Assembly (NCBI GenBank): GCA_049509515.1
Contig: JBEKZV010000008.1
Location: forward strand, 1 to 64,000
Direction: 5' to 3'
Length of the DNA stretch: 64,000 bases
Source: JBEKCP01 sp049509515
GTDB taxonomy: Bacteria > Planctomycetota > Planctomycetia > Pirellulales > Thermoguttaceae
Position 1 is the first letter of the stretch. The number at the start of each line of letters is the position of its first letter. The position numbers and the translations under genes were made by a program. Shown here piece by piece: positions 17,821-26,130 of the stretch. The notes beneath the pieces were generated by a model. The model made no database searches. It saw only the letters and a program-made list of their open reading frames with translations, and was not told where the DNA came from.

Positions 17821-17871
17821 TACAGACTTGCGTCTTGTCGCACAGGGCCATTCGGCGTCCACTGCCGGCGG

Positions 17872-18591
17872 CTACTGAGCTTTCCTATTTCCTTGCTCGG
17901 CGCCTCCGGAAGAGCGCCGAAGAACGCCTTGATGGGGAGTGCCGGGAAGGCCCACCGGAGGCTGCATGGCACGCGAGATCGTTCGGAGGACGGCTCGGAC
18001 CAGCCAGAACACGCCCGCGAGCATACCGCCAGCGAAACATGCGCCGACGACGCTAATGAAGCTTAGGAGCAGGATGCCCTCTGCCATGCCCCCGATGCCC
18101 TCCCCGGCCCCCTGCCGGATGCCTTCGGCGATACCGAGCACGAGACCGCATACCGCAAAGAAGATCACTACAATCCAGGGCTTGACGACGAACAGTTGCG
18201 GTTCCAAGAGCAGCAGTTGGGGGCGTCGGATAATGTCTCGCGAGGTATGCCTGGTCGAAATCCAGTCTTGCAAACATGGGTTCGGGTGCGGCGTTTCGTG
18301 TTGTTGCGGAGCGCCTCGGCCTTGCTGCTGGGGCGTTGCTGATCCGTGCTCCCGGCCATCAGTACCTGTGGAACGCCACTCATTTCCATGCCGGTCAATT
18401 TCACAACCGCAGCCTGGACATGTCCAGCGGCCCCAAAAGCGCGCCCGCATGGTGCTCTTGCCGGGCCTCTTCCACCCGAGGACCTGATGGCACCTCGGGC
18501 ACGGCAATCGCCGCACTCGCCGATTAGCTCGCAAGACCTGGATGACCGCGGCGATTCCGCCCACGATCCCTCCAACCATCCACGGTGCCAT
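17872..18591 (-). CDS. Membrane protein with zinc ribbon, unknown function
   Basis: 239 residues. A short hydrophobic N-terminus (MVGGIVGGIAAVIQVL) is followed by a zinc ribbon (PCPRCHQ near 31, TCPGCG near 58; four Cys). Two strong transmembrane segments lie near 140-158 (VVIFFAVCGLVLGI) and 175-200 (LLLSFISVVGACFAGGMLAGVFWLV), joined by a Gly-rich loop with repeated EGI units. A GGAGGGAG ribosome site precedes the ATG. No family recognised. It converges with the protease gene. Confidence 0.6.
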   Translation of the reverse strand: MAPWMVGGIVGGIAAVIQVLRANRRVRRLPCPRCHQVLGWKRPGKSTMRARFWGRWTCPGCGCEIDRHGNEWRSTGTDGREHGSATPQQQGRGAPQQHETPHPNPCLQDWISTRHTSRDIIRRPQLLLLEPQLFVVKPWIVVIFFAVCGLVLGIAEGIRQGAGEGIGGMAEGILLLSFISVVGACFAGGMLAGVFWLVRAVLRTISRAMQPPVGLPGTPHQGVLRRSSGGAEQGNRKAQ

Positions 18592-18789
18592 GCCTCTCCC
18601 TCCTGTGGGAGGTGATCACCACCACAACGCTGGTGACAACTAACTCCAGGCTGTCGGATCATGGACGCAGCTATATTCGTCCTTCAGTGAGCAGGGCGGC
18701 CAATCGCCCCCGCACTCGATCCAACCGCCCCGTATCAATTCGGCCAATAACGCCTGATATTTCGCGAATGTCGGCGCCGTACAAGTAAC

Positions 18790-19002
18790 TCAGGTCGATG
18801 ATTCAAGCTCCGGCTTGATCTCGTCCAGGCTGTACTCCGCCTCGTCTTCGCCGAATGCGCGGGCAAACTGCCTGCGACCGAACTCCTGCCAGGCTTCACG
18901 GTCTTCCTGTAAACTCAGGAACCGCGCGAAGTCCAACACTTCCTGAAGTCGGTTCTCGGGAAGGCTTCGCAGAATTCCTTCCAAAAGGTCCCTGCTGGTC
19001 AT
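18790..19002 (-). CDS. DUF2281-like small protein, putative antitoxin
   Basis: 70 residues. The segment LLEGILRSLPENRLQEVLDFARFLS is the DUF2281 signature, a family of small antitoxin-like proteins. It starts 5 bp after the Uma2 gene stop and is probably co-transcribed with it. Downstream on the same strand a short open stretch (about 18670-18790) could encode IDLSYLYGADIREISGVIGR; it has no start I can support and may be a gene remnant. 18592-18789 otherwise shows nothing. Confidence 0.7.
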   Translation of the reverse strand: MTSRDLLEGILRSLPENRLQEVLDFARFLSLQEDREAWQEFGRRQFARAFGEDEAEYSLDEIKPELESST

Positions 19003-19007
19003 CCGTC

Positions 19008-19556
19008 TTATCCTTGAAAACACTCGCTCACCGGCAGGCTGAAGTTGGGCACGAGATCGCCACCGCTGAGGGTCTCCGACTCGCCGAGGACGATGATCTC
19101 GCTCGGGCTGCGGTAGACGCTGACGGTGCGGGTCCGCGGATCGACCACCCAGACGGCGCGGCAGTCGGCGGCGAGCCAATCCTGCACCTTGGCCAGCACG
19201 TCGCCGGCGCGATCGTCGGGCGAAAGGACTTCCACGGCCAGGTCGGGCGGGCCCGGAAAGAAGCCCGGCAAGAGCTTCACGCCGATCCGCCGGGCGGTGA
19301 CGAAGGCCACATCCGGAGCGCGGACCGTATCGGGGTCGTGTCCGATGCGGAAGCCGGTTTCGGCCCCAAAGACCGTTCCCGCCAAATGCTGCTCGACGAA
19401 CATGCCCAGTCGCACCGTCAACCTCGCCACGATCCGGCCGTGCTCCGATCCAGCCGGCGACATCATGATCACTTCTCCGCGAACCAACTCGCAACGCCCG
19501 ATGTCGCGGGCCGCAAGCAGTTGCTCGGCAGTGGTAACGTTCTCGATTGTGGCCAT
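19008..19556 (-). CDS. Uma2 family (DUF820) putative endonuclease
   Basis: 182 residues with the Uma2 PD-(D/E)XK-like core: YELxxGE-type start here as RCELVRGEVIMMSPAG (~20), APDVAFV near 88, PDLAVEVLSPDD near 110 and CRAVWVVDPRTRTVSVY near 135 (the final conserved D/E-x-K is partly altered). Uma2 proteins are abundant in cyanobacteria and planctomycetes; their biological role is unsettled. The start is the ATG at 19556; an alternative lies 21 bp upstream. Directly followed by the DUF2281 gene, a common pairing. Confidence 0.82.
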   Translation of the reverse strand: MATIENVTTAEQLLAARDIGRCELVRGEVIMMSPAGSEHGRIVARLTVRLGMFVEQHLAGTVFGAETGFRIGHDPDTVRAPDVAFVTARRIGVKLLPGFFPGPPDLAVEVLSPDDRAGDVLAKVQDWLAADCRAVWVVDPRTRTVSVYRSPSEIIVLGESETLSGGDLVPNFSLPVSECFQG

Positions 19557-19627
19557 GGGCGCTCCCCGCGTCCCCATTCTACCTTCTTTCGGGCGGTCAG
19601 AGAAGATGGTAGAATGCCGGCGTGTGC

Positions 19628-19768
19628 GGTAATGCCCCTCACCCCCGGGCACCATGTCCGTGGTCGCTCCCGGAGGGAGAGGGGGACCGAGAAAGGCCCT
19701 CACCCCGACCCTCTCCCGGCGGGAGAGGGGAACCGAGTTAAACCCTCTCCCGGAGGGAGAGGGGGACG
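19628..19768. repeat. Triple family-C palindrome abutting the ComM gene
   Basis: Three successive units of CCCTCACCCC / CTCTCCCGGAGGGAGAGGG type. The first contains a CGGGCACCATG...GTGGTCG hairpin module. The last unit ends 6 bp before the ATG at 19774, so its GGGAGAGGGGGA supplies the only Shine-Dalgarno-like sequence. Confidence 0.8.
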
Positions 19769-19773
19769 CCACT

Positions 19774-21312
19774 ATGCTCGCCAAGTTGAAGACCTACGCG
19801 CTTGTGGGCATCGACGCGGTGCCGGTCGAGGTCGAGGTGGATGTCTCGCCCGCCGGACTGCCCAAGGTCGTCCTGGTCGGGCTGCCGGAACAGGCCGTCA
19901 AGGAGAGCACCTACCGGGTCGAGCGGGCGATGGTCAACTCGGGTTTCCAGCGGCCGCAGAACCGCGTGGTCATCAATCTCGCCCCGGCCGACCTGCCGAA
20001 AGACGCGGCCTCCTTCGATCTGCCCATCGCCCTGGGGACGCTCATCGGCAGCGGCCAGGCGGCCTCCGAGCGGCTGACCTCCTACGCGATCGTCGGCGAG
20101 CTGGCCCTGGACGGCAGCACGCGGCCGGCCAAGGGGGCGTTGTCGATGGCCATGGCCGCCGCCGCGACCGCGGGCCTCACGGGCCTCTTGGTCCCGGCCG
20201 AAAGTGCCCCCGAGGCCGCCGTGGTCGAAGGCCCCGAAGTGATCCCCATCACGAGCCTCGCCCAGGCGGTGGCGTTCCTGGCGGGCCAGATCGAGATCGA
20301 GCCGGCCCCCTCGCGGCTGGACGACCTGTTCCGCGAGCTGGCGGCCTACGACGTGGATTTCTCGGACGTCCGCGGCCAGGAGATGGCCAAGCGGGCGATG
20401 GTCGTCGCCGCCGCCGGCGCGCACAACGTGCTGATGGTCGGCCCGCCCGGCTCCGGCAAGACCATGTTGGCCAAGCGGATGCCCACCATCCTGCCCGACC
20501 TCACGCCCGTCGAGTCGATCGAGACCACGCGGATCTATAGTGCGGTGGGGCGATTGAAGCCGGGCCAGCCGCTGCTGGCCGTCCGGCCGTTCCGATCGCC
20601 GCACCACACGATCAGCGACGCGGGCCTGGTGGGCGGCGGCTCGACGCCCGCCCCCGGCGAGATTTCGCTCTCGCACAACGGAGTGCTGTTCCTCGACGAG
20701 CTGCCCGAGTTCAACCGCCGCACGCTGGAAGTCCTCCGCCAGCCGCTGGAGGACGGCACGGTGACGATCAGCCGGGCCCTGTCCAGCACCACGTTCCCGG
20801 CCAACTTCATGCTGATTGCCGCGCTGAACCCCTGCCCGTGCGGCTACCGCGGCGACCCGCGGCGGAGCTGCCACTGCACGCCGCCGCAGATCGAGCGCTA
20901 CATGTCGAAGATCAGCGGCCCGCTGCTGGACCGGATCGACATTCACATCGAAGTCCCCTCGGTGCCGTTCCGGGAGCTGTCGGGGGGCGTGCCGGGGACC
21001 ACCAGCGCCGAGATGCGCTCGCAGGTGGTGGCCGCCCGCGCCCGGCAGGCGGCCCGCTTCGACGGCTCGCCGACCCGCTACAATGCCGACATGTCGCACC
21101 GCCAGACGCGGCAGTTCTGCCCGCTGGACGACGAGTGCCGCAACCTCTTGAAGGCGGCGATGAACGAGATGGGCCTTTCGGCCCGGGCCCACGACAAGAT
21201 CCTCCGCGTCACCCGCACCATCGCCGACCTCGACCAGAGCCAGGACATCCGCCCGGGCCACATCAACGAGGCCATCAACTACCGCATGCTCGACCGGCAG
21301 TTGTGGACGTGA
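19774..21312 (+). CDS. comM: YifB/ComM-family Mg-chelatase-like AAA+ ATPase
   Basis: 512 residues, normal length. The N-terminal ChlI-like domain (VGIDAVPVEVEVDVSPAGLP, VGLPEQAVKES) precedes an AAA+ core with Walker A GPPGSGKTML (~223), Walker B VLFLDELPEF (~310) and sensor-type RSPHHTISDAGLVGGG. A Cys-rich loop, NPCPCGYRGDPRRSCHC (~350), is typical of ComM. The C-terminal Mg_chelatase_C domain ends in AINYRMLDRQLW. ComM is a hexameric branch-migration helicase that integrates DNA during natural transformation. Its ribosome site comes from the adjacent repeat. Confidence 0.93.
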   Translation: MLAKLKTYALVGIDAVPVEVEVDVSPAGLPKVVLVGLPEQAVKESTYRVERAMVNSGFQRPQNRVVINLAPADLPKDAASFDLPIALGTLIGSGQAASERLTSYAIVGELALDGSTRPAKGALSMAMAAAATAGLTGLLVPAESAPEAAVVEGPEVIPITSLAQAVAFLAGQIEIEPAPSRLDDLFRELAAYDVDFSDVRGQEMAKRAMVVAAAGAHNVLMVGPPGSGKTMLAKRMPTILPDLTPVESIETTRIYSAVGRLKPGQPLLAVRPFRSPHHTISDAGLVGGGSTPAPGEISLSHNGVLFLDELPEFNRRTLEVLRQPLEDGTVTISRALSSTTFPANFMLIAALNPCPCGYRGDPRRSCHCTPPQIERYMSKISGPLLDRIDIHIEVPSVPFRELSGGVPGTTSAEMRSQVVAARARQAARFDGSPTRYNADMSHRQTRQFCPLDDECRNLLKAAMNEMGLSARAHDKILRVTRTIADLDQSQDIRPGHINEAINYRMLDRQLWT

Positions 21313-21407
21313 GCGTAGGCCAAGCCTGACGAGGTGTCATTTTCACCGCAAGGAGTATAAGATTGATTGCGGGTCGTAAACGGTGCTGTTCCAAGGAGAA
21401 ATACGAC

Positions 21408-21641
21408 ATGATTGCTTTTCAGACTTCGGCCGATGTTTCGGATGACCGCCAGGTAACCCTGAAGGTGCCGCCGGAAGTACCGGTCGGAAAGCACGACTTC
21501 GTGGTCACAGTTGCGGACCGGTCCGATACGGTGAAGCGCCCGCGATCGAGTTTGGCCGACTGGGCGGAACGAAACGCGGAATCTTGGGGCGAGCGGCTGA
21601 GTTCCGAGGATGTAGAGGGCTTTACAGGGCGGAGGTTCTAG
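21408..21641 (+). CDS. Putative type II antitoxin (VapB-like)
   Basis: 77 residues, AAGGAGAA ribosome site. The N-terminal beta/linker region (VTLKVPPEVPVGKHDFVVTV) and the C-terminal toxin-contacting helix (SLADWAERNAESWGERLSSEDVEGF) are the layout of small antitoxins paired with PIN toxins. It lies 2 bp upstream of a PIN toxin gene reduced to fragments, so the antitoxin is now without a working partner here. Confidence 0.65.
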   Translation: MIAFQTSADVSDDRQVTLKVPPEVPVGKHDFVVTVADRSDTVKRPRSSLADWAERNAESWGERLSSEDVEGFTGRRF

Positions 21642-21643
21642 CC

Positions 21644-21813
21644 ATGCCGCCGCGGCTTGTGCCGCTCGACACCAGCTTCGTCCTTGCCCTGGAGAACCGG
21701 GACGACCGCCATCACGCCCGGGCCAAGCAACTTGGCGAGAAGGCGTCAGAGAGGCTCTGAGCGCGGATGTCCATTTTCGCCAAGCCGGCTTTGGAGCAAT
21801 GTTGCTTGACTAG
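21644..21813 (+). pseudogene. PIN-domain (VapC) toxin remnant with internal deletion
   Basis: From the ATG at 21644 the frame encodes VPLDTSFVLALENRDDRHHARAKQ, the N-terminal PIN strand and helix with the first catalytic Asp, then stops at 21760 after 38 residues. In another frame just downstream (about 21745-21813) is SADVHFRQAGF...LLD-stop, which matches the usual C-terminal strand of PIN toxins. The ~90 central residues that carry the remaining acidic residues are gone, so the toxin should be inactive. Confidence 0.6.
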
Positions 21814-21885
21814 AGCGTTTTCCTGCCCCCCCCTGCCTTACGCCCAACCGCCACTGCTGCATGAGCCGGCAGTGGCACCCGCGCG

Positions 21886-22236
21886 TCACTGGAACTGCCG
21901 CCAGGGGGCGAAGACCAGCAATGCCCCGAGGGCCACGAAGCAGAACCCGACGAGGTAGTTCCACTTGAGCGGCTCCTTGAGGTAGAGCACCGAGAAGAAG
22001 CAGAACACCACGAGCGTAATCACCTCCTGGATCGTCTTGAGTTGCGCAGTGCTGATCCCGGCGTTGCTGCCGATGCGGTTGGCGGGCACTTGGAAACAGT
22101 ATTCCGCCAGGGCGATCATCCAGCTCACCAGCACCGCCGCCCACAGCGCGGTCGTCTTGAACCGGAGGTGGCCGTACCAGGCGGCCGTCATGAAGACGTT
22201 GGAGATTGTCAAGAGAACCAGGGTTGCCATCCACAT
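21886..22236 (-). CDS. DMT-superfamily small membrane protein (DUF486)
   Basis: 116 residues with four hydrophobic segments: ATLVLLTISNVFMTAAWYGH, a second around LWAAVLVSWMIALAEY, a third around VITLVVFCFFSVLYL, and YLVGFCFVALGALLVFAP. The VPANRIG and STAQLKTIQEVITL motifs are characteristic of the DUF486 family (PF04342). Function unknown, possibly small-molecule transport. The ATG at 22236 was chosen; ATG at 22230 is equally possible. Convergent with the antitoxin locus. Confidence 0.85.
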   Translation of the reverse strand: MWMATLVLLTISNVFMTAAWYGHLRFKTTALWAAVLVSWMIALAEYCFQVPANRIGSNAGISTAQLKTIQEVITLVVFCFFSVLYLKEPLKWNYLVGFCFVALGALLVFAPWRQFQ

Positions 22237-22524
22237 GGTGCGATGGTTTAACCGAAGAATGTTCTGAGCGTCAAGGGCAGTTCGCCAAATTCCGCCGGCC
22301 GCTGGCGCACTCTTTCCGGGTTTCGAGGCCCAATGTCCCCGGTTCTCGGCGTGGTTCAAGCCGGGGCCCCTGCCGGGGCCGTCTCCGGCCATGCCCGCGC
22401 GGGGCGGGCGGCCGCTTGCGGGCCGGCAAAGGCTCCGGTAAGCTAAGGGCGCTGGAGACGTTGCACACCGGGTCCCGCGGCCCTTGCCGCCGCGGGGCCA
22501 GCACACCAACCTGGGAGAACGTAG

Positions 22525-23802
22525 ATGAGCAAGCATGATCGCTCGCGTAGAGATTTCCTCAAGGGGGCGGCGGCGGCCGGGGTGGCCCTGGGGGGCCTCG
22601 GCATCGCCCGCAGCGCCCACGCCGCTTTCGGCGGCCCGTTGAAGGCGGCACTGATCGGCTGCGGCGGCCGCGGGGGCGGCGCCGCCTCCGACATGCTCAG
22701 CGTGGCCGACGACGTGAAAATCATCGCCGTGGCCGACGCCTTCGAGGACCGCGCCAAGGGCGCCGCCAACCAACTCAAGCAGCGGTACCCGGATAAGACC
22801 GACATCCCCGCCGACCGCGTGTTCGTGGGCCTGGACGCCTTCCAGAAGGCCATCGCCTGCGGCGTGGACCTGGTGCTCTTGGCCACGCCGCCGGGCTTCC
22901 GCCCCAGCCACTACAAGGCGGCCGTCGAGGCGGGCAAGAACGTCTTCATGGAAAAGCCTTGCTGCACCGACGCCCCCGGCTTCCGCATGCTCATGGAGGC
23001 CAACAAGCTCGCCGAGGAAAAGGGCCTGAAGGTCGGCGTGGGCCTGCAGCGCCGCCACGAGTCCGGCTACCTCGGCGGCATCCAGGACATCCGCGACGGC
23101 AAGATCGGCGACTTCGTCCTCTCCCGCGTCTACTGGAACGGCGACGGCATCTGGTTCAACAACCGCAGGCCGGGCCAAACCGAAATGGAGTACCAGGTCC
23201 GCAACTGGTACCACTTCGTCTGGCTCTCCGGCGACAACATCTGCGAGCAGCACGTCCACAACCTGGACGTGGGCAACTGGGTCAAGGGCGACCACCCGGT
23301 GACGGCCAACGGCATGGGCTCCTGCCTGCTGCGGTACAAGAACCGCGATCCCAAGAATGGCATGGGGCAGATCTTCGACAACCACTTCGTCGAGTTCACC
23401 TACAAGGACGGCACGAAGATGTACAGCCAGTGCCGCCACATCCCGCACACCTGGGGCGGCGTCGGCGAGACGATCCACGGCACCAAGGGCGTCATGGGCG
23501 TGAGCGGCCGCGGCCCCAAGCTGAAGTTCGGCCCCTACCAGCAGGAGCATTTCGACCTGTTGGCGGCGATCCGCGCCAACGAGAAGTACCACGAGGGCTG
23601 GCACGGCGCCACCAGCAGCTTCACCGCGGTGCTGGGCCGCATGGCCACCTATTCCGGCAAGGAGGTGAAGTGGGACGAGGCCGTGGCCAAGGGGCCCGAC
23701 GAGTTCCCGGCCACGCTGGCCTGGGACGCCCCGCCCCGCGCGTTGCCCGACGAGCAGGGCAACTACCCCATCGCCATGCCCGGCGTGTACCAGCCGTATT
23801 GA
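22525..23802 (+). CDS. Tat-exported Gfo/Idh/MocA family oxidoreductase
   Basis: 425 residues. Twin-arginine signal RSRRDFLKGAAAAGVALGG, cleavage expected around SAHA/AF (~33). Rossmann motif LIGCGGRGGGAA (~45), EKP motif FMEKPCCTD (~142) and a C-terminal domain with the EQHVHNLDVGNW region. Different from the copy at 11491: the two share only family features. It has a GGGAGA ribosome site. Followed 170 bp downstream, after a family-C palindrome, by the second AAA-TOPRIM gene. Confidence 0.92.
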   Translation: MSKHDRSRRDFLKGAAAAGVALGGLGIARSAHAAFGGPLKAALIGCGGRGGGAASDMLSVADDVKIIAVADAFEDRAKGAANQLKQRYPDKTDIPADRVFVGLDAFQKAIACGVDLVLLATPPGFRPSHYKAAVEAGKNVFMEKPCCTDAPGFRMLMEANKLAEEKGLKVGVGLQRRHESGYLGGIQDIRDGKIGDFVLSRVYWNGDGIWFNNRRPGQTEMEYQVRNWYHFVWLSGDNICEQHVHNLDVGNWVKGDHPVTANGMGSCLLRYKNRDPKNGMGQIFDNHFVEFTYKDGTKMYSQCRHIPHTWGGVGETIHGTKGVMGVSGRGPKLKFGPYQQEHFDLLAAIRANEKYHEGWHGATSSFTAVLGRMATYSGKEVKWDEAVAKGPDEFPATLAWDAPPRALPDEQGNYPIAMPGVYQPY

Positions 23803-23829
23803 AAGGCTGTACGGAAAGGCAAGAATGAG

Positions 23830-23869
23830 GTCCCCCTCTCCTTCCGGGAGAGGGTCGGGGTGAGGGGGG
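23830..23869. repeat. Family-C palindrome
   Basis: TCCCCCTCTCC-TTC-GGGAGAGGG followed by TCGGGGTGAGGGGGG, directly after the Gfo/Idh gene. There is no T-run, so it is not a typical intrinsic terminator. Confidence 0.75.
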
Positions 23870-23973
23870 CGCGGAACAGGCGCCAGGAGCTGCTTTCGCT
23901 GTAATCACCGGCGAATCGACGGCTCCTGACGCTCCCTTAGACCCTCCGACGGTAGGAATTGGAGGAAGCGTAG

Positions 23974-25911
23974 ATGCACGTATCAGCACTGAGACTCAAT
24001 AACTTCTGTGGCTTCTCGAAGTTTCGGGTCCCGTTTAATGAGTTCAATGTCCTCGTTGGCCCCAACAACGGCGGCAAGACAACGGTCCTCCGTGCGATTA
24101 GGATGGTGTTTGACGCGGTGGAGATGACCGCTGAGAGCTACGCGCAGCAGGTCCGCAACTGGCAAAGCGGTGCGGACGGGCTCGCCAATCGCGAGCGGGA
24201 GCAGCTAGAGGCAACTCGCGCGGCGCTCGATTCGCAGCCCCACCTGAATTCACAAGCCCGTGAGCAGCAATTGAAAAATGTGGCGGGCCAGTTCCGCGGC
24301 CAGCGCGATCAGCTCAACAGACAGTTTCCTAAGTGGCAGTGTGACGTGGCGCGTCTGGTCCAGCGGTATGCGCTGGATGCGTCGGAGTGGCTCCATTTCC
24401 GACACTTGGCGCACCACCCCGCGTCGTTAGAACTCGACACACAGACGGTTCTAGGCAGCGTGAATCTCCGTTTGGAGATATCTGACCCCGCCAAGGCTGC
24501 CATAACGTGCGCCCTAGACGGGCAGGATCTGTCGAGTTTGCCACCGGACAAGTGCGAGGCCCTCATCGCACGCCTGGGAAAGAGCCCTTGCCTCCTCTCG
24601 TATCCGGCAAAGAATCTCTACTCATCCGAGCAAGCGATGCCTTGGCCCCAGGTTCAGGACGATATCGCGAAGGGTAAGGACGATGGTGTGTGGCGCAACC
24701 TCCTCCATTGGCTTTACGACGGCAGGCCACCGGAAGGGTCACAGCGAGTCGTCGGCAGGGTCCAACAAGCGATGCCAAGCATTACGGTCCGCCCCCCGGG
24801 TCGAACCCGGGACAGGGTTCCCAAGGTCGTCGTCACCTACAACGAGGACGGGCATGAGTTCGACATAGCGGAGGCTGGCGCGGGGCTGAGGACGTACCTA
24901 AGCGTCGTTGCTTCCGTGGAGCTATCGGAAGCGCCAGTACTTCTGTTTGACGAACCGGACTGTCATCTCCACTCATCGGTGCAGCGCCAACTTGCGGAGT
25001 TCCTGGAGTCACAGGCATCCGATACCCGGCAGATCATCGTCGCGACGCACGCGCCCGACATGATTGACCAGTTTACGCTAGAATCGCTTCTGTGGATCGA
25101 CCGCTCAATACCCGAAGCGCGAAGGTGTGACGACCTGCCTAAGACGATGGTAGAACTGGGTGCCATAAGCCACGCGCAGGCGATCGAGTGTGTTAAGGCG
25201 GATGCCTTGATATATTTTGAAGCCAAACCGGACAGGAAGGTATTTGAATCGCTTCTGGCGAAGTGCGGCTTCGGGGATATGCTCAGGGGGACGCAACTTG
25301 CCACACTGGGAGGGTTCGGCGATATTGAACACCTTCGAAGCTTTGTGCATATCGCGTCGAAGCATCACCAGAGACATATCGCAGTGGCGGTTATCCGGGA
25401 CGGCGACTACGACCCCCCGGGGGGGGAAGAGGGAGCTTGCAGCCCTGTTCTCGTGGTGAGGTTGCCGTGCAAGGAGATCGAGAATCTCCTTCTCGTGAGC
25501 CCCGAGGCCTTGGAGAAGGCAGCGGCCCGGGCGGCGGAAAGGAGGCAGGACTACACCAGTGGGAGCTGCCGTCCGCCAACTCTCGGGCAGATCGAGAGGT
25601 TCATTGATGAGGTTACGGCCAGTGACGCGATTCGAGCAATGGTCGAGGCCAATTGGATTGCGAAGCGACTGCGGCCGAGAACAGATGGGGGTGATCTCTC
25701 GCGGCAGCGGGACGCATTCGGGGAACACTGGAAGGATCCGGCGTTTCGGCGACGTTTTGGGCCAGGAAAAGCCGTTCTGGCGAGGCTACGGCAGTGGTTG
25801 CAAAGGGACTGGAAAGTCAGCCTTAATTCGCCGTTCGAGTGTTACGAGCCGAGCGAGGACCTGATGGCTGTTTTCAGAAGTGTACAGGAGCACTTTAAAC
25901 GGCACGCGTAG
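23974..25911 (+). CDS. AAA ATPase with C-terminal TOPRIM-like domain (OLD/PARIS-like), second copy
   Basis: 645 residues. ATPase domain: Walker A GPNNGGKTT (29-37), an acidic/Gln-rich helical insertion (~60-125) likely to be coiled coil, Walker B VLLFDEPDCHLHSS (~327) and an H-switch in ATHAPDMIDQF. TOPRIM-like part from ~405: ALIYFEAKPDRKVF (Glu), TLGGFGDIEHL, VIRDGDYDP (DxD) and LPCKEIENLLL. The architecture is that of OLD-family nucleases and fused PARIS-like proteins, but sequence detail differs from the copy at 9351, so they are not a recent duplication. It stands alone; codon use is less GC-rich than in neighbours. Confidence 0.8.
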   Translation: MHVSALRLNNFCGFSKFRVPFNEFNVLVGPNNGGKTTVLRAIRMVFDAVEMTAESYAQQVRNWQSGADGLANREREQLEATRAALDSQPHLNSQAREQQLKNVAGQFRGQRDQLNRQFPKWQCDVARLVQRYALDASEWLHFRHLAHHPASLELDTQTVLGSVNLRLEISDPAKAAITCALDGQDLSSLPPDKCEALIARLGKSPCLLSYPAKNLYSSEQAMPWPQVQDDIAKGKDDGVWRNLLHWLYDGRPPEGSQRVVGRVQQAMPSITVRPPGRTRDRVPKVVVTYNEDGHEFDIAEAGAGLRTYLSVVASVELSEAPVLLFDEPDCHLHSSVQRQLAEFLESQASDTRQIIVATHAPDMIDQFTLESLLWIDRSIPEARRCDDLPKTMVELGAISHAQAIECVKADALIYFEAKPDRKVFESLLAKCGFGDMLRGTQLATLGGFGDIEHLRSFVHIASKHHQRHIAVAVIRDGDYDPPGGEEGACSPVLVVRLPCKEIENLLLVSPEALEKAAARAAERRQDYTSGSCRPPTLGQIERFIDEVTASDAIRAMVEANWIAKRLRPRTDGGDLSRQRDAFGEHWKDPAFRRRFGPGKAVLARLRQWLQRDWKVSLNSPFECYEPSEDLMAVFRSVQEHFKRHA

Positions 25912-26130
25912 AATCGGGCGGGACCCGCGCACCGCCGCGCGTTTCTCCGCTGGGCCCAATGGGGGCGGGGGCCGTGTGCTGGCCGGGTAATTCCGCCAGC
26001 TATTCCCGTTTTGCTGGGCCGGGCCGGGCGACGGTCCCCGGGCCGTTCACGGGCGCCGGGCTACAGCGTCCGTTCACAGCGAATGCCGCTCGTTCACGCG
26101 CCGGGCGCCGAACCCTTTTGCCGCACGCCC

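Noticed and set aside
18670..18789. Short open frame after the DUF2281 gene (IDLSYLYGADIREISG...)
   Set aside because: No credible start codon or ribosome site; could be a remnant, but I cannot support a gene.
21886..23604. Long minus-strand frame extending upstream of the DMT protein through the Gfo/Idh gene
   Set aside because: Only the last 116 codons are coding; the rest is antisense to the Tat oxidoreductase gene.
23830..23869. Intrinsic terminator after the second Gfo/Idh gene
   Set aside because: Stem-loop is a family-C repeat and has no T-run on either strand.
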